A DNA stretch of 64,000 nucleotides from Petunia secreta (lineage: Eukaryota > Streptophyta > Magnoliopsida > Solanales > Solanaceae): contig JARKIP010000035.1 of the NCBI GenBank assembly GCA_029990175.1, forward strand, positions 40,686,001-40,750,000, in the 5' to 3' direction. A model generated the notes under the pieces. It worked only from the letters and a program-made list of their open reading frames with translations, was not told where the DNA came from and made no database searches. The stretch's first letter is position 1. Every line of letters starts with the position of its first letter. Below are positions 37,301-43,664 of the stretch, in pieces. A program made the position numbers and the translations under genes.

Positions 37301-40300
37301 CAAGCCTTGTGAGTGATCAAGGAAGTACTGCAAATGTAAGTGTTACTTCACCTTTTCATGAGCCTACTAGCTACTTGTCTTGTGATGACTCAACACTAGT
37401 TAGTATTTTTGATGCATCTAGTGAGTATGCCGCTAGTGAAGAGTCTAGTTGTCAACTTGAGTATGCTTGTGAGAGAAATGCTAAGCCACGTCAAGATGTG
37501 AGCTCATTATTTTGCGAATCTCTCCCTAGTGTAGATTTGATAGTTGACAATGATTGTGACCTTTGCTATGATACACCACCGACCTTTGACAAAGGGGAAG
37601 ATGGGATAGTTGATCATTCCCTTATTGATATGCTTTTATTTGGTGGACCAATGTGTTGTGGTAAAGATGGAATTGACCTTGAGGAGTCCAAGTTGCATGA
37701 ATTGGACAAGGTTGTCTATGATGACTCCTCAAGTGAACCTAGTCTTGACAACTTGTCTAAGCTTGATCACGATAGTGAGATGCATGCTTATACTAATCCA
37801 TTGTTTGAAGGCATTCTCATTAGTGGTAATGACTTGTATCGGACTAGGGTGATTAGTAAAATGGAACCCCCATGGTATGAAGGATTTGACTCCTTAGGCA
37901 ACCCATTGTTTGAGAATTTGGGTGAGGTAGATGGACCTTTGAGTGACCCTACTATTGCTTGTTGGGGTTATGATGAAGAAGAATCCATCATCAATACCTT
38001 CCTTGAGAGTTTGTCTTTTGAGAAGGGTTGCTTAGGTTATAAAATGAGAGGGGAAGAGAAATTCCTTGGTGTGAGTAGGTATGCACTAAAGAAGGGAAGT
38101 GGAGTACTTGATACCCCTTGTAGGTTGAGTCATTTGATTCACTCCACTCCACTTGTTAATCACACCTTGAGGATTGATTGGTGTGTTGATCTTGAGCTTA
38201 AGGTTCAAGGGGATTTTGATAGTTTGATCTTGCATTTTCCATATCCACGTGGCCTATTTGCTCATTCTTATGTTGAGTGCATATTTTCATTGAACCAAGT
38301 ACTTGTTGTTCTCCTTGGAGACTTGATCTTTGTGATTAGTATTGATGCTTGGTTATACCACAAGAGTGTGTTTTCTACACTTCTTGCACTAACCTACTTT
38401 CAAAGTAGGAAATCTTGTGTTTGCTTATCGTTGCTTGTAGGTTCTAAGCTCCATGTTAAGACAAGGGAGATCTTGGAAGAGACCTATGTCAAAGTGACGA
38501 TCAAGGGTTACACGGGAGGAGAGCATTGGGCACCCCGAAGAGATGATGTCATGGACGTGAATGCATTGATTTCGAGGACGAAATCTCTTCAAGAAGGGAA
38601 GGATGATGCGGGGCAAATCGTGCCAGGACACTTTCCAACATGTGCCAAGCTTAGAAGATGCAAAGGACTTGAAGTCAAGAGCTTTGGAAGTGTTTCGGAT
38701 GGTTTCAGCAGTAGGCCCCACGCCTAAGGAGGAGGGAGGCCCAGCACACTCAGGTGCCCCGCCTAGCCCAGACGGAGCGCCTGGAGACCTCACTACATAA
38801 GGGTGCCAAAATGCACAGGCACCCCGCCTGCCTAGGCGCCCGCCCCAGGCGCCCCGCCTGACCCAGCGCCCCTCCCAGCTGTTGAATTTATGTTTCTTTT
38901 ACTGTTTTGCCCTACATGGCTTATTTGATGAACCTTATTAGTAAAGGTATTTTGGTCATTGTGTAAGCTTGGGAAACACTATAAAAACCCAAGTATAGCT
39001 TATTTTACACTTAGCTTGTTTAGATGAATGATGATTGAATATTGTAAAGAGTTGAACTCTTTGGGTTTATGAAAACCAACCTATGTTTGGGGACTTGTTT
39101 ACTTCTAGTGGATTCTAGTTGCATAACGATCCCGCCCCAATCATTCTACTTGCGAGTTCTAGTTGACTCGAGGGTAGTTGCGTAGTGTAGGTGATCCTTG
39201 ACATTCACCCAGGGTGTATCGAAACAAGTTCTTCGGTGCTACTTGGGTCATTGTTCGAGCCTCGTCTCACTTTCTATCTTATTTTATCGCTTTCGTATTT
39301 TCCCTGCATCACCATGTCTCTTTATCAGCTCCCTCTTCTATTTTGAAACACATGGACAAATTGAGGAGAGATTTCTAAGCACAAAGAACACTAAAGGTTG
39401 TTGTCGAGCTGCTGTGTCTAGTTTGAGATGCCAGTAACAGCATAGTTGCTTAGTTGTCCTTCCTCCTATGTATTAAGATATTGCTTTGAATAGGAAACCA
39501 TACTTACAAAATCTCTTATCAAGTAATTGCAGGAGGAATGCATAAAGATCTCATCTTATTCAGATTCAGCACTCACACATCACGAAGCAATGATACTTCA
39601 TAACAGTAGAGGTATCAATGATAAGAGGACTTAATATAAAAAATATTCAACGATTATAGGTGTCGACCAGATTGCAAGCCACGACTGTAATTGCAATTCT
39701 AGTGAGCGGAAAACATTAGCAAATGCATTTTGGATGATTGAGCTACAAGTTGAAGACTGGTCTGGGAAAAAGATGATAGAACTATTAAAAATGCAAGAAG
39801 ATGTTGCATAAAATCTGCCCGCATAAATCAATTAACACACACAAACTGGCAAACACCTTCAACACTGTATATGCGGAAATCAACAACCTACATTGATCAT
39901 AAAGTAACTCGTTCTGCATAAAACTTCTAACGGTAAAGGCAGGAAAGAAAATTTTAAATGCATTAGATACAAGCATAGCCAAAACCTTTAGCTGACTTGA
40001 AAGAGAAAAAGAATAAACAAAAAGCAACAACTTGCAAATAACAGTAATTAAAAGTCCACAGTTCTGTTCTTAATTGAACAAAGTTCGAAAGAACTTTCAA
40101 ATTGGTATAGGAAACGAGCATACCGGAACTGCTGGAGCTACAGCAGACGATTGCTGACTGGTCGGGAGAGCAGCGGCAGAAGCCACTGCTGTGATTTGAC
40201 TTCCAGATGACATCCAAGGTTGTCCACCCGCGGGGAAAGTAGGAACATGCATTTGAGATGAAGATTGAACCTGAGAGGAAAAGTTCAGGCCACTATGTGT

Positions 40301-41438
40301 CTGAGCAAAAGAAGGTGGCGCAAACTGAAAGTAAGAAATAAGAGCCCGTTTGGGTGAGCTTAAAAGTGGCTTATAAGCTAATAAGCCCATTAGTAAATGT
40401 TTGGTAACATAAAAATTCGTGGGCTTATAAGCCCTTATGTGCTTAAAAAAAGCTAAAAGTGAGTAGTCAGGAAATCCTAACTTCTCAAAAAGTGGCTTAT
40501 AAGCTGCTTAAAATAAGCTCACCCAAACAGGCTCTAAGAACATAAAGAAGCCAAAACTCGGCCAAGCAATAAAATTATAGGAAGCTTGTGCTATTTTACC
40601 ATATAGGACGAAGAGAATGGATTTCCAGCACCACTAACACCAGGCATGTGACTACTCAGAGGAGGAATGATTTGTTGATGATGTGGCATACTTGATTGGG
40701 TATATGGCATCTGAATTGCCTGAGATGAAGGTGTACCATGACCAGGCTGGCCGGGCCTTGGGGGAAACTGCTGCATAGTTTGAGAAAACTGGGGTATTTG
40801 ACCTTGGCCAGGATGCATTCCAACATTTGGCGTTTGTCCAACAGGGCGATATTGTGGAGAGGCTGCAATAGACGGAGCAAAGGGCTGGCCTTGCTGTGTA
40901 GGTCGATACTGTGGCAAAAGACAGTTATAGTGAGAGTCTTCGAAAGGAAAAGGATGAAATGGGTTCACAAATGCAAGTGACATAGCTTACTTGCATCTGA
41001 AATGAACCAAAACCTTGAGGTGGTGTGGATCCAACGGAAGGAGGCCAATGAGGCTGCTTAAGAAAGTATCAAGATTAAGACCTCCAAAATAAAGACGATA
41101 AATGTTTACAACACGACTAGTATGATAGTCACAAAATGTAGGAAAGAAAAGGTTATTTTTTTCTTTATGATAAGGAGCTAGGAAAGATATGCAATTAGTC
41201 CGAGAATATAAGACTTAGCAAGTTGTTTCTTTCTGAAACTTACAGTCGAGGACGGAACTCTGGAACAGTGTCTTGAACATGTTCAAGTTAAGAATTTGAG
41301 TGTTGGGCATACATTTGTGATATAACAGAAGCATCTACATGATTTCTTAAAGATCCCTCCCTTCAACATGGTAAAATTGCATACATACTATATTTGATAA
41401 ATTACCTGAGGAGCAGATGGGGGAGGATTACTGGCCAT
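13200..41438 (-). CDS. PRP40A: pre-mRNA-processing protein 40A (PRP40A), 28 coding exons
   Basis: U1 snRNP-associated splicing factor of the nucleus; in the family, WW domains bind Pro-rich partners such as branch-point protein and the RNA polymerase II tail, and FF domains bind phosphorylated partners. Exons in coding order: 41438-41406, 41056-40991, 40908-40600, 40324-40124, 29956-29892, 29714-29645, 26460-26408, 26310-26253, 26172-25829, 25731-25662, 25421-25323, 25242-25174, 25098-25021, 24846-24760, 23725-23691, 23589-23484, 23179-23099, 22951-22859, 22139-22086, 21945-21829, 21685-21587, 21217-21170, 21083-20991, 18348-18241, 18153-18089, 17992-17890, 13837-13427, 13340-13200. All phases agree; total about 1051 residues, slightly longer than the roughly 960-990 I recall for Arabidopsis. 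All introns are GT-AG except intron 24 (GC-AG). The gene looks intact although five introns hold transposons. Exon order and domain order are decisive for the family; A versus B paralogue is less certain. Confidence 0.93.
15149..16390 (+). mobile_element. small LTR retrotransposon (TRIM-like) in PRP40A intron 26
   Basis: Two LTRs, 15149-15470 and 16048-16390, each start TGATGTAG and end CTACATCA, a perfect 8-bp inverted repeat. The target duplication ATATG is perfect (15144-15148 and 16391-16395). Right after the first LTR comes TGGTATCAGAAC (15475-15486), one base from the initiator-Met tRNA primer binding site. A purine tract (gaagagaa) precedes the second LTR. The LTRs differ by a few substitutions and small insertions. 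The internal region of 577 bp is far too short for gag-pol, so the element is non-autonomous. It lies antisense to PRP40A. Confidence 0.92.
15506..15772 (+). CDS. 88-codon ORF inside the TRIM-like element
   Basis: The frame starts MDLYSFTATHYDPKAVEDLL 35 bases after the LTR and runs to TAG. It has a heptad-like hydrophobic pattern followed by a charged stretch (VEDKQTTKEVCD). Reading on past the stop in the same frame shows more coding-like sequence up to about 16030 with stops. It could be the start of a decayed gag, or a short tether ORF; I recognise no domain. It has no visible link to PRP40A. Confidence 0.4.
   Translation: MDLYSFTATHYDPKAVEDLLLKMKETTSSMIQKFDDIQNKWSARSRTLPEAAENSDVVKSVEDKQTTKEVCDVQVFDETKAHMLEEGS
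17890..25421 (-). CDS. PRP40A: PRP40A exons 11-26: six FF domains
   Basis: After a Ser/Thr/Val-rich linker in exons 9-10 (residues 286-423), FF domains follow at about 457-509 (AKSAFKALLE...WTWEQ), 524-579 (EEFTKMLE...STRWSKAI), 592-645 (EYRQYLE...TQWRKVQ), 664-726 (AFRKMMEEH...SWRDYC), 733-785 (IKDIVKS...STWTFEDF) and 803-858 (DFTDKLS...SSWEECKEF). Each has the first-helix Phe/Tyr or Ile, the central Trp and the last-helix Phe. Highly charged helical linkers (KEKEEKEAKKRQR; EKAKEKERRREEEK) separate the last domains. Six FF domains match the usual plant PRP40 count. Confidence 0.9.
18154..18240 (-). other. GC-AG intron (PRP40A intron 24)
   Basis: The donor reads AAG/GCATGT and the acceptor ttatag/GAA. 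With this GC donor, exon 24 joins exon 25 in phase 0 and the sixth FF domain stays intact. The nearest GT, four bases downstream, would add one nucleotide-frame shift and create an immediate TGA. So the GC donor is forced by the reading frame. GC-AG introns are about one percent of plant introns. Confidence 0.85.
19288..19640. repeat. minisatellite of about four 80-bp units in PRP40A intron 23
   Basis: The repeating unit contains 'ttgaaatcttgacaaa', then 'aggcaacacttgccctcgac', then 'cccttcacccc', then 'aactaaattgcc'. Four recognisable units with 10-20 percent divergence follow each other. The GGCAACACTTGCC core is itself partly palindromic and recurs at 46190-46400 and, inverted, at 8240. 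Confidence 0.75.
19701..20812 (+). mobile_element. Copia-like LTR followed by primer binding site, interrupted by a LINE
   Basis: The LTR probably begins TGTTAGGG at 19701 and ends ...CTTAACA at 20812. It is followed directly by TGGTATAAGAGC (20813-20824), one mismatch from the initiator-Met primer binding site used by plant Copia elements. Only about 100 bases of possible internal sequence follow before PRP40A exon 23, and no second LTR is seen, so the copy is truncated. A LINE of 537 bp is inserted at 19928-20464. The left end is less certain than the right. Confidence 0.5.
19928..20464 (-). mobile_element. 5'-truncated LINE with zinc-binding domain, 14-bp target duplication
   Basis: Minus-strand translation of 20459-20109 gives the zinc-binding reverse-transcriptase tail: 'CYMCQLNLESISHLFLHC' (Cys-x2-Cys...His-x4-Cys), then 'IWEMIPGTIFWHLWNERNRR', then 'CFDG'. 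The 3' end has an A tract (T run at 19928-19938 on plus). CTTTATTTCTTCTT flanks both ends (19914-19927 and 20465-20478). It is a typical dead L1-type insertion, in sense orientation to PRP40A, inside intron 23. Confidence 0.85.
22302..22366. repeat. (TA)n(TG)n microsatellite in PRP40A intron 18
   Basis: About 11 TA units (22302-22324) pass into about 21 TG units (22325-22366). Such compound repeats are highly length-variable. It lies well away from both splice sites of intron 18. Confidence 0.95.
22500..22720 (-). mobile_element. LINE C-terminal fragment in PRP40A intron 18
   Basis: Minus-strand translation gives 'CVCWVLWAERNFRFFEGKA', again the conserved WxxWxERNxRxFEGK tail after the LINE zinc-binding domain. 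Upstream frames show FKVHVTFMSTQLPQSF with broken coding sequence. It is a short 5'-truncated copy. Confidence 0.55.
23796..24338. mobile_element. Tourist-like MITE (543 bp) in PRP40A intron 14
   Basis: The ends are GGGGTCGTTCGGTT and its inverse AACCGAACGACCCC, a perfect 14-bp inverted repeat. TAA flanks both ends (23793-23795 and 24339-24341), the 3-bp target duplication typical of PIF/Harbinger-derived elements. Inside, the unit 'taatgcgggtattaataatg' is repeated on the left and inverted on the right, and a short GCGC-rich palindrome (ttagcgcggagt) lies near the right end. There is no transposase frame. Confidence 0.92.
26253..29956 (-). CDS. PRP40A: PRP40A exons 5-8: two WW domains
   Basis: Exons 5-6 encode WW1 (about residues 215-240): DWQEY, then GRRYYYNKITKQSSWEKP with both signature Trp and the YYY block. 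Exons 7-8 encode WW2 (about 256-281): VWKEF, then GRKYYYNKDTKQSKWTIP. In both domains an intron splits the codon just before the YYY block, so the two domains share the same exon architecture, as expected from an old duplication. All binding-surface aromatic residues are present, so both domains should be active. Confidence 0.92.
27700..28480 (+). mobile_element. decayed LINE fragment in PRP40A intron 6
   Basis: Plus-strand frames include 'ESLWIEVTKKRYG' near 27790-27840 and, after many stops, 'ERNQRCFEGK' near 28290-28320, both landmarks of the C-terminal third of plant L1-type LINEs. Several frameshifts break it. The rest of intron 6 (28480-29640) shows no recognised feature. Confidence 0.5.
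30294..30732 (+). mobile_element. partial LTR of the 31456-39311 family
   Basis: It begins TGATGCAGGGCAAATCGAGC, close to the start of the LTRs at 31456 and 38604 (TGATGCGGGGCAAATCG). It shares their body plan: phrase 'aggatgcaaaggac', then a block of GGCGC(T/C)CCGCCC repeats, then a TATA-type 'tataaatag' near 30652. The 3' half, including the CATCA end, is missing, and LINE sequence follows directly. It is an older or sister copy. Confidence 0.6.
30733..31455 (+). pseudogene. LINE reverse transcriptase fragment, left part
   Basis: Frames on the plus strand show 'IALIPKEAAKQLKEYRP', 'LIGSLYKIL', 'ICKLDLEKAFNYVNWDFLL', 'LDLLNQMGF' and, later, 'SVTIWNEVLEKMEKRIANLK' and 'YFSLRGRITLTKSLLGAL', the order seen in L1-type reverse transcriptases. 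The segment with the FADD active site between them is deleted and several frameshifts occur. The LTR element at 31456 interrupts it; the reading resumes at 39312 with 'MSLYQLPSSILKHMDKLRRD'. Confidence 0.8.
31456..32975 (+). repeat. 5' LTR (with internal MITE)
   Basis: The 5' LTR equals the 708-bp 3' LTR once the 766-bp MITE at 31915-32680 and a few small indels are removed. It contains a cluster of GGCGCC-type palindromes at about 31605-31770 and a TATA-like 'ctataaaaacc' near 31869. The polypyrimidine-rich end reads ...ttttccctgcatca. Confidence 0.9.
31915..32680. mobile_element. hAT-like MITE A (766 bp) in the 5' LTR
   Basis: Perfect 10-bp inverted ends CAGTGTTTTG / CAAAACACTG, and a perfect 8-bp target duplication TGTTTAGA (31907-31914 and 32681-32688). 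The 3' LTR gives the empty site, which confirms the borders. Both subterminal regions are dense in GCGCTTC and GAAGCGC words; the middle is a purine-rich GAAGAAG tract. There is no transposase. CAGTG ends with 8-bp duplications place it with the hAT superfamily. Confidence 0.93.
32979..32990 (+). other. primer binding site, initiator-Met tRNA
   Basis: TGGTATCAGAGC, three bases after the 5' LTR, is the exact complement of the 3' end of plant initiator-Met tRNA. It would prime minus-strand DNA synthesis. The leader from here to 34163 is non-coding and T/G-rich. Confidence 0.9.
34163..36084 (+). pseudogene. gag-protease region, frameshifted
   Basis: The likely start MANDGDDPMKNF lies at 34163. 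The coding sequence changes frame at least three times (near 34500, 34970 and 35110). Recognisable parts are the Arg/Gly-rich patch MDRGRGRGRGPP, the gag core 'FNLPSFKGTCDPEAYLEW', and a CCHC zinc knuckle CYKCKGYGHFARDC at about 35450-35495. The protease segment reads VVDSRSCANIVSQTL where the family has DSG, so the catalytic triplet is altered to DSR. The region ends at the MITE insertion (36085). The parts are typical of Ty3/Gypsy capsid and protease. This copy cannot make a working gag or protease by itself. Confidence 0.85.
36085..36823. mobile_element. hAT-like MITE B (739 bp) in the protease region
   Basis: Ends CAGTGTT / AACACTG with an 8-bp target duplication AGTAAGAG (36077-36084 and 36824-36831), both perfect. 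The subterminal regions carry many GGCGAGGCG and CGCCTCGCC words, and the centre has a purine-rich GAAGAAG tract like MITE A. Family resemblance to MITE A is clear in layout, size and termini but the subterminal words differ. Removing it with one duplication rejoins the gag-pol frame. Confidence 0.93.
36846..37268 (+). pseudogene. post-protease segment, acidic, ends in a frameshift
   Basis: It starts with KELREAAKAKSPIVLE, which aligns with the segment after the protease in the copy at 60324 (MRELKEVAKAKTP). In the Gypsy relatives the reverse transcriptase begins soon after. Here the frame instead continues as a Ser/Glu/Lys-rich sequence and stops at 37268, overlapping the ORF at 37198 by 71 bases in another frame. 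A one-base slip in the run 'gaggggga' near 37248 would join the two, but I cannot tell whether the slip is a mutation or a programmed shift. Confidence 0.6.
37198..38727 (+). CDS. 509-codon ORF of unknown function, replaces pol
   Basis: The frame is open for 1530 bases up to and into the 3' LTR. The first 280 residues are acidic and rich in Ser, Asp and Glu (VSSLFCESLPSVDLIVDNDC; DDSSSEPSLDNLSKLDHDSE). The next part has hydrophobic runs: residues about 365-388 (LNQVLVVLLGDLIFVISIDA) and further Leu/Val/Cys-rich stretches, which could be membrane-spanning. The end, ISRTKSLQEGKDDAGQ, matches the pol C-termini of the neighbouring Gypsy copies (ISRTKSSQEGEDDA), so the ORF is fused to the original pol tail. 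I recognise no reverse transcriptase, RNase H, integrase or chromodomain. It might be a captured host gene, a fast-evolving structural protein or an envelope-like ORF; none is proved. Confidence 0.6.
   Translation: MKTSHWSLNHVLGRKDEGESSQCEFHEGGVAYDTSSLVSDQGSTANVSVTSPFHEPTSYLSCDDSTLVSIFDASSEYAASEESSCQLEYACERNAKPRQDVSSLFCESLPSVDLIVDNDCDLCYDTPPTFDKGEDGIVDHSLIDMLLFGGPMCCGKDGIDLEESKLHELDKVVYDDSSSEPSLDNLSKLDHDSEMHAYTNPLFEGILISGNDLYRTRVISKMEPPWYEGFDSLGNPLFENLGEVDGPLSDPTIACWGYDEEESIINTFLESLSFEKGCLGYKMRGEEKFLGVSRYALKKGSGVLDTPCRLSHLIHSTPLVNHTLRIDWCVDLELKVQGDFDSLILHFPYPRGLFAHSYVECIFSLNQVLVVLLGDLIFVISIDAWLYHKSVFSTLLALTYFQSRKSCVCLSLLVGSKLHVKTREILEETYVKVTIKGYTGGEHWAPRRDDVMDVNALISRTKSLQEGKDDAGQIVPGHFPTCAKLRRCKGLEVKSFGSVSDGFSSRPHA
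38604..39311 (+). repeat. 3' LTR (708 bp)
   Basis: Start TGATGCGGGG, end CTGCATCA, preceded by a purine tract at 38591-38603. It carries the GGCGCC-rich block at 38745-38880 and the TATA-like element near 38983. It is nearly identical to the 5' LTR outside MITE A, with scattered substitutions such as ctatgtttgggg versus ctatggttgggg. Confidence 0.93.
39312..39420 (+). pseudogene. LINE reverse transcriptase fragment, right part
   Basis: The frame from 39314 reads MSLYQLPSSILKHMDKLRRD and then stops; this follows directly on the segment that ends at 31455 in L1-type LINEs. It proves that the LTR element jumped into an existing LINE. From here to exon 4 at 40124 the intron shows no further feature. 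Confidence 0.7.
40124..41438 (-). CDS. PRP40A: PRP40A exons 1-4: Pro/Gln-rich N-terminus
   Basis: Residues 1-203 start MASNPPPSAPQ and continue with a low-complexity Pro, Gln, Ser, Gly sequence that has repeats of the type QYRP (QYRPTQQGQPF, QYRPVGQTPN). This segment is expected to be disordered and to act in splicing-factor contacts. The ATG at 41438-41436 follows a 101-bp 5'-UTR intron (41555-41455; donor ctg/gttaat, acceptor ttgcag). Exon 2 has a tandem acceptor (ttaagcag): use of the first AAG gives 22 codons and of the following CAG 21 codons, both in frame. Confidence 0.88.
40342..40534. mobile_element. MITE (193 bp) filling PRP40A intron 3
   Basis: Ends GAGCCCGTTTGGGTGAGC and GCTCACCCAAACAGGCTC (one mismatch), flanked by TAA on both sides (40339-40341 and 40535-40537). 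A second inverted pair, GTGGCTTATAAGC, lies inside, so the whole element can fold into a hairpin. Without it the intron would be about 79 bp. Its left end is only 17 bases from the 3' splice site of intron 3. Confidence 0.92.
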
Positions 41439-41555
41439 GTCAGCACATAAGTAACTGCAAATAAATACATGATTAGCCAAAGCAAAGGGCATGATTAACC
41501 TAGGTTATAATTCAAATAAATATGCAGAGAAAAAATGGTTTGAATATAAATTAAC

Positions 41556-41700
41556 CAGAAGCGAAGAATTGGAGTAGACGAGGAAAACCCTAGGTCACAA
41601 AGAGAGATTGAAGAGAGAGCAGTATAAACCCTAGCCACTCGATGACACCACCACCGTCGCTCCTAGTTCGGACTCAACAACAGGATTCCTCTTAATTTTT
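41556..41700 (-). promoter_or_regulatory. PRP40A 5' UTR exon with two telo-box motifs
   Basis: The non-coding first exon ends at donor 41556/41555. Within it the motif AAACCCTA occurs twice on the plus strand (41585-41592 and 41626-41633). This telo-box motif is frequent in promoters and leaders of plant housekeeping genes for translation and RNA processing, which fits PRP40A. The transcription start is probably near 41690, next to a T/A-rich tract, but cannot be fixed here. Confidence 0.5.
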
Positions 41701-42307
41701 TTTATTTATTTATTTTTTTTTTTTGGTTTAATAATACATCCTTTATCCCTCAACTTACCACCAACCTATTTTGCACATCTTTTCTTTGCTCAATCTTTTT
41801 TATACACCTACAGCTTGTTTTGTTTGAGCTAAAAGTGAAATAACATATATTCATATTAATATTATATAATATGCTAGTTTTTGGATACTTGTATTGCACG
41901 TGTAATCTTTTATAATTTGGAATCAGTAAAAGATATTGGACATCTTTAAACCAATCTTCTTGATGTAGATCCTTAGCAAAAAGATAATTTAGTATTATTT
42001 TATCAATTAGATTATTATTATCTTCTTCTTTTTTATATATATTTAATTCTTATTGATATTTAGCTAGATTAGATCATTTTATTCTTTTTTATTATACTTA
42101 TCTCTAAGTTAGAGATAAGAATTAAACTGTTTTAGGATCCTATCTTATGCCAGGTTCCCTACCTATAAATAGGATCCTCTTTATACACTAATGAACCTGC
42201 ACATAAAAATTTTAAGGAGGTCAGTCTCACTAGACCCTATAAGATCCTGGACGAGCTTTTATATCCTTAACATTTTTCAAATCAGTCTGAAGAAATAGTA
42301 TAGTATA

Positions 42308-42371
<64 letters not shown>

Positions 42372-43140
42372 GTAAGTCTATGTAGTATAAGTAGAATCAC
42401 GGGATAGAGTTTATCCAACATGCTGATAAAAATGAGTCATAAACCAAGATGGAAGACCAGCTCAACCAAAACAGCATCAAGGTGAGACCCCAGCTCCCCA
42501 CTCTTAACACCCAATTTTGTCCTTCTCTTTTTAGCAATTTGGTTATATTTAATTAAAAGGAAAATATTAATTTTTTTCAAACAAAGTTTCATTAGGTAGC
42601 ATGCATTTACGTGTGTGATCCTATTATTAATCCTCTATTTATATTGTACTTACTTAATTGTGATGATATTATGTAATTCGCATCATTTAGACTATTTTCA
42701 AAAATATATATTCTAATTATGACTATTTATGCTATTTTATACTAATATCATTAATAATTATCTGTGACTATTTATATTTAATTAGTATTATTTGAGCTCA
42801 TCTATATTTATTTGTGATTTAATGTATATTTATAATTATATATAATTTTTTTTATTTTTATACTAATTATTTATATTTATAAGTATTTTAATTAAATACT
42901 AGCCAAATTATCAATTTACAACTCCATTTCTACTACATCTAGTCCTCGTCATTATTTTTTTATACACATATAAGCTACCTAAGCTCCACCTAAGCGTACA
43001 CCTCATTAAAACACACTCTTATCATATGTACAACTTGTTCTAGCGCATTGTATCACGTCCCAAAGCACCATTTAAGACTTTGTCTTCATCCACCTAAGCA
43101 AATACAATCATACGTGTACATATACGTATGTATACGCGCA
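41700..43140. other. AT-rich intergenic sequence with an LTR relative
   Basis: Upstream of PRP40A. At 41960-42190 the phrases 'tgatgtagatcc', 'attagattattatta', 'ttagattagat', 'ggttccctacctataaatagga' follow the order of the TRIM-like LTRs at 15149/16048, so this is a diverged solo copy. No coding sequence is seen. Confidence 0.5.
42308..42368. repeat. (GT)n(TA)n microsatellite
   Basis: About ten GT units followed by about twenty TA units at 42308-42366. Confidence 0.95.
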
Positions 43141-43428
43141 TGACGTGGCACGATCTTGGCCCTCCATCCCTTAAATCCAAAGGCTAAAATTAAATCTTAC
43201 ACTTTGATATTTACGCTCAAGTCCCCCAATTCCTAAGCCCTAAAACACTATTCCCACTTCCCCCAACAAACCAGCGCCGCCCTCACCCCCTCTCTCTCTC
43301 CCCCCCTCTCTCTCGCGAAATCAGCCAAGTACACGCCAAAAACCCCCCACTGTGTCTCCACCACGCCCTCCGCTATTAACGCCTCCAATCACGGTGCTCC
43401 TCCTCTCTTCCTCTATCACGTTCACACC

Positions 43429-43664
43429 ATGAAAAAGGAAACAAATCCCTTTCTCCTCACTGTCATGAGATCCGAAAATGGATCAAGCAGTTTGATTATG
43501 AATCCTCTAAATCTGGAAGCAAATAATGAGATTATTCGAAAGTTTCAACTTCTACATGCATACAAGGCAAGATTCAAAATGATTTTGGCAAATCAATTCA
43601 AAAACAGGCAGAGGAGAATCGAACCTGACCCGGTTCGTCTGACCCGACCCGTATCGAAATCTGG
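43429..43664 (+). CDS. possible first exon of an unknown gene
   Basis: An ORF begins MKKETNPFLLTVMRSENGSS at 43429 and is open to 43725; a good donor CTG/gtaatatcc at 43664/43665 would end the exon after about 78 codons (...RQRRIEPDPVRLTRPVSKS). The 5' side looks like a plant promoter and leader: a TGACGTGGCA box (G-box/ABRE type) near 43140, then a CT-rich tract 43285-43315 of the kind common in plant leaders. The peptide is basic near its end (KARFKMILANQFKNRQRR). No downstream exon is evident; what follows is repeat-like sequence, so the gene may be broken. I do not recognise the product. Confidence 0.4.

Larger units (their letters stand above)
31456..39311 (+). mobile_element. 7.9-kb non-autonomous Ty3/Gypsy-type LTR element in PRP40A intron 4
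   Basis: LTRs at 31456-32975 and 38604-39311 start TGATGCGGGG and end CCCTGCATCA. CCATG is duplicated perfectly on both sides (31451-31455 and 39312-39316). The primer binding site TGGTATCAGAGC (32979-32990) is an exact match for initiator-Met tRNA. A purine tract aagaagggaagga (38591-38603) precedes the 3' LTR. The internal part encodes gag and a protease but no reverse transcriptase, RNase H or integrase; instead it has a long unknown ORF (37198-38727). LTR ends and the gag type match the Gypsy copies at 56.6-64 kb, which may be autonomous relatives. TGATG/CATCA termini are reported for the CRM chromovirus clade; that placement is my inference. The element carries two hAT-like insertions and lies antisense to PRP40A. 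Confidence 0.93.
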
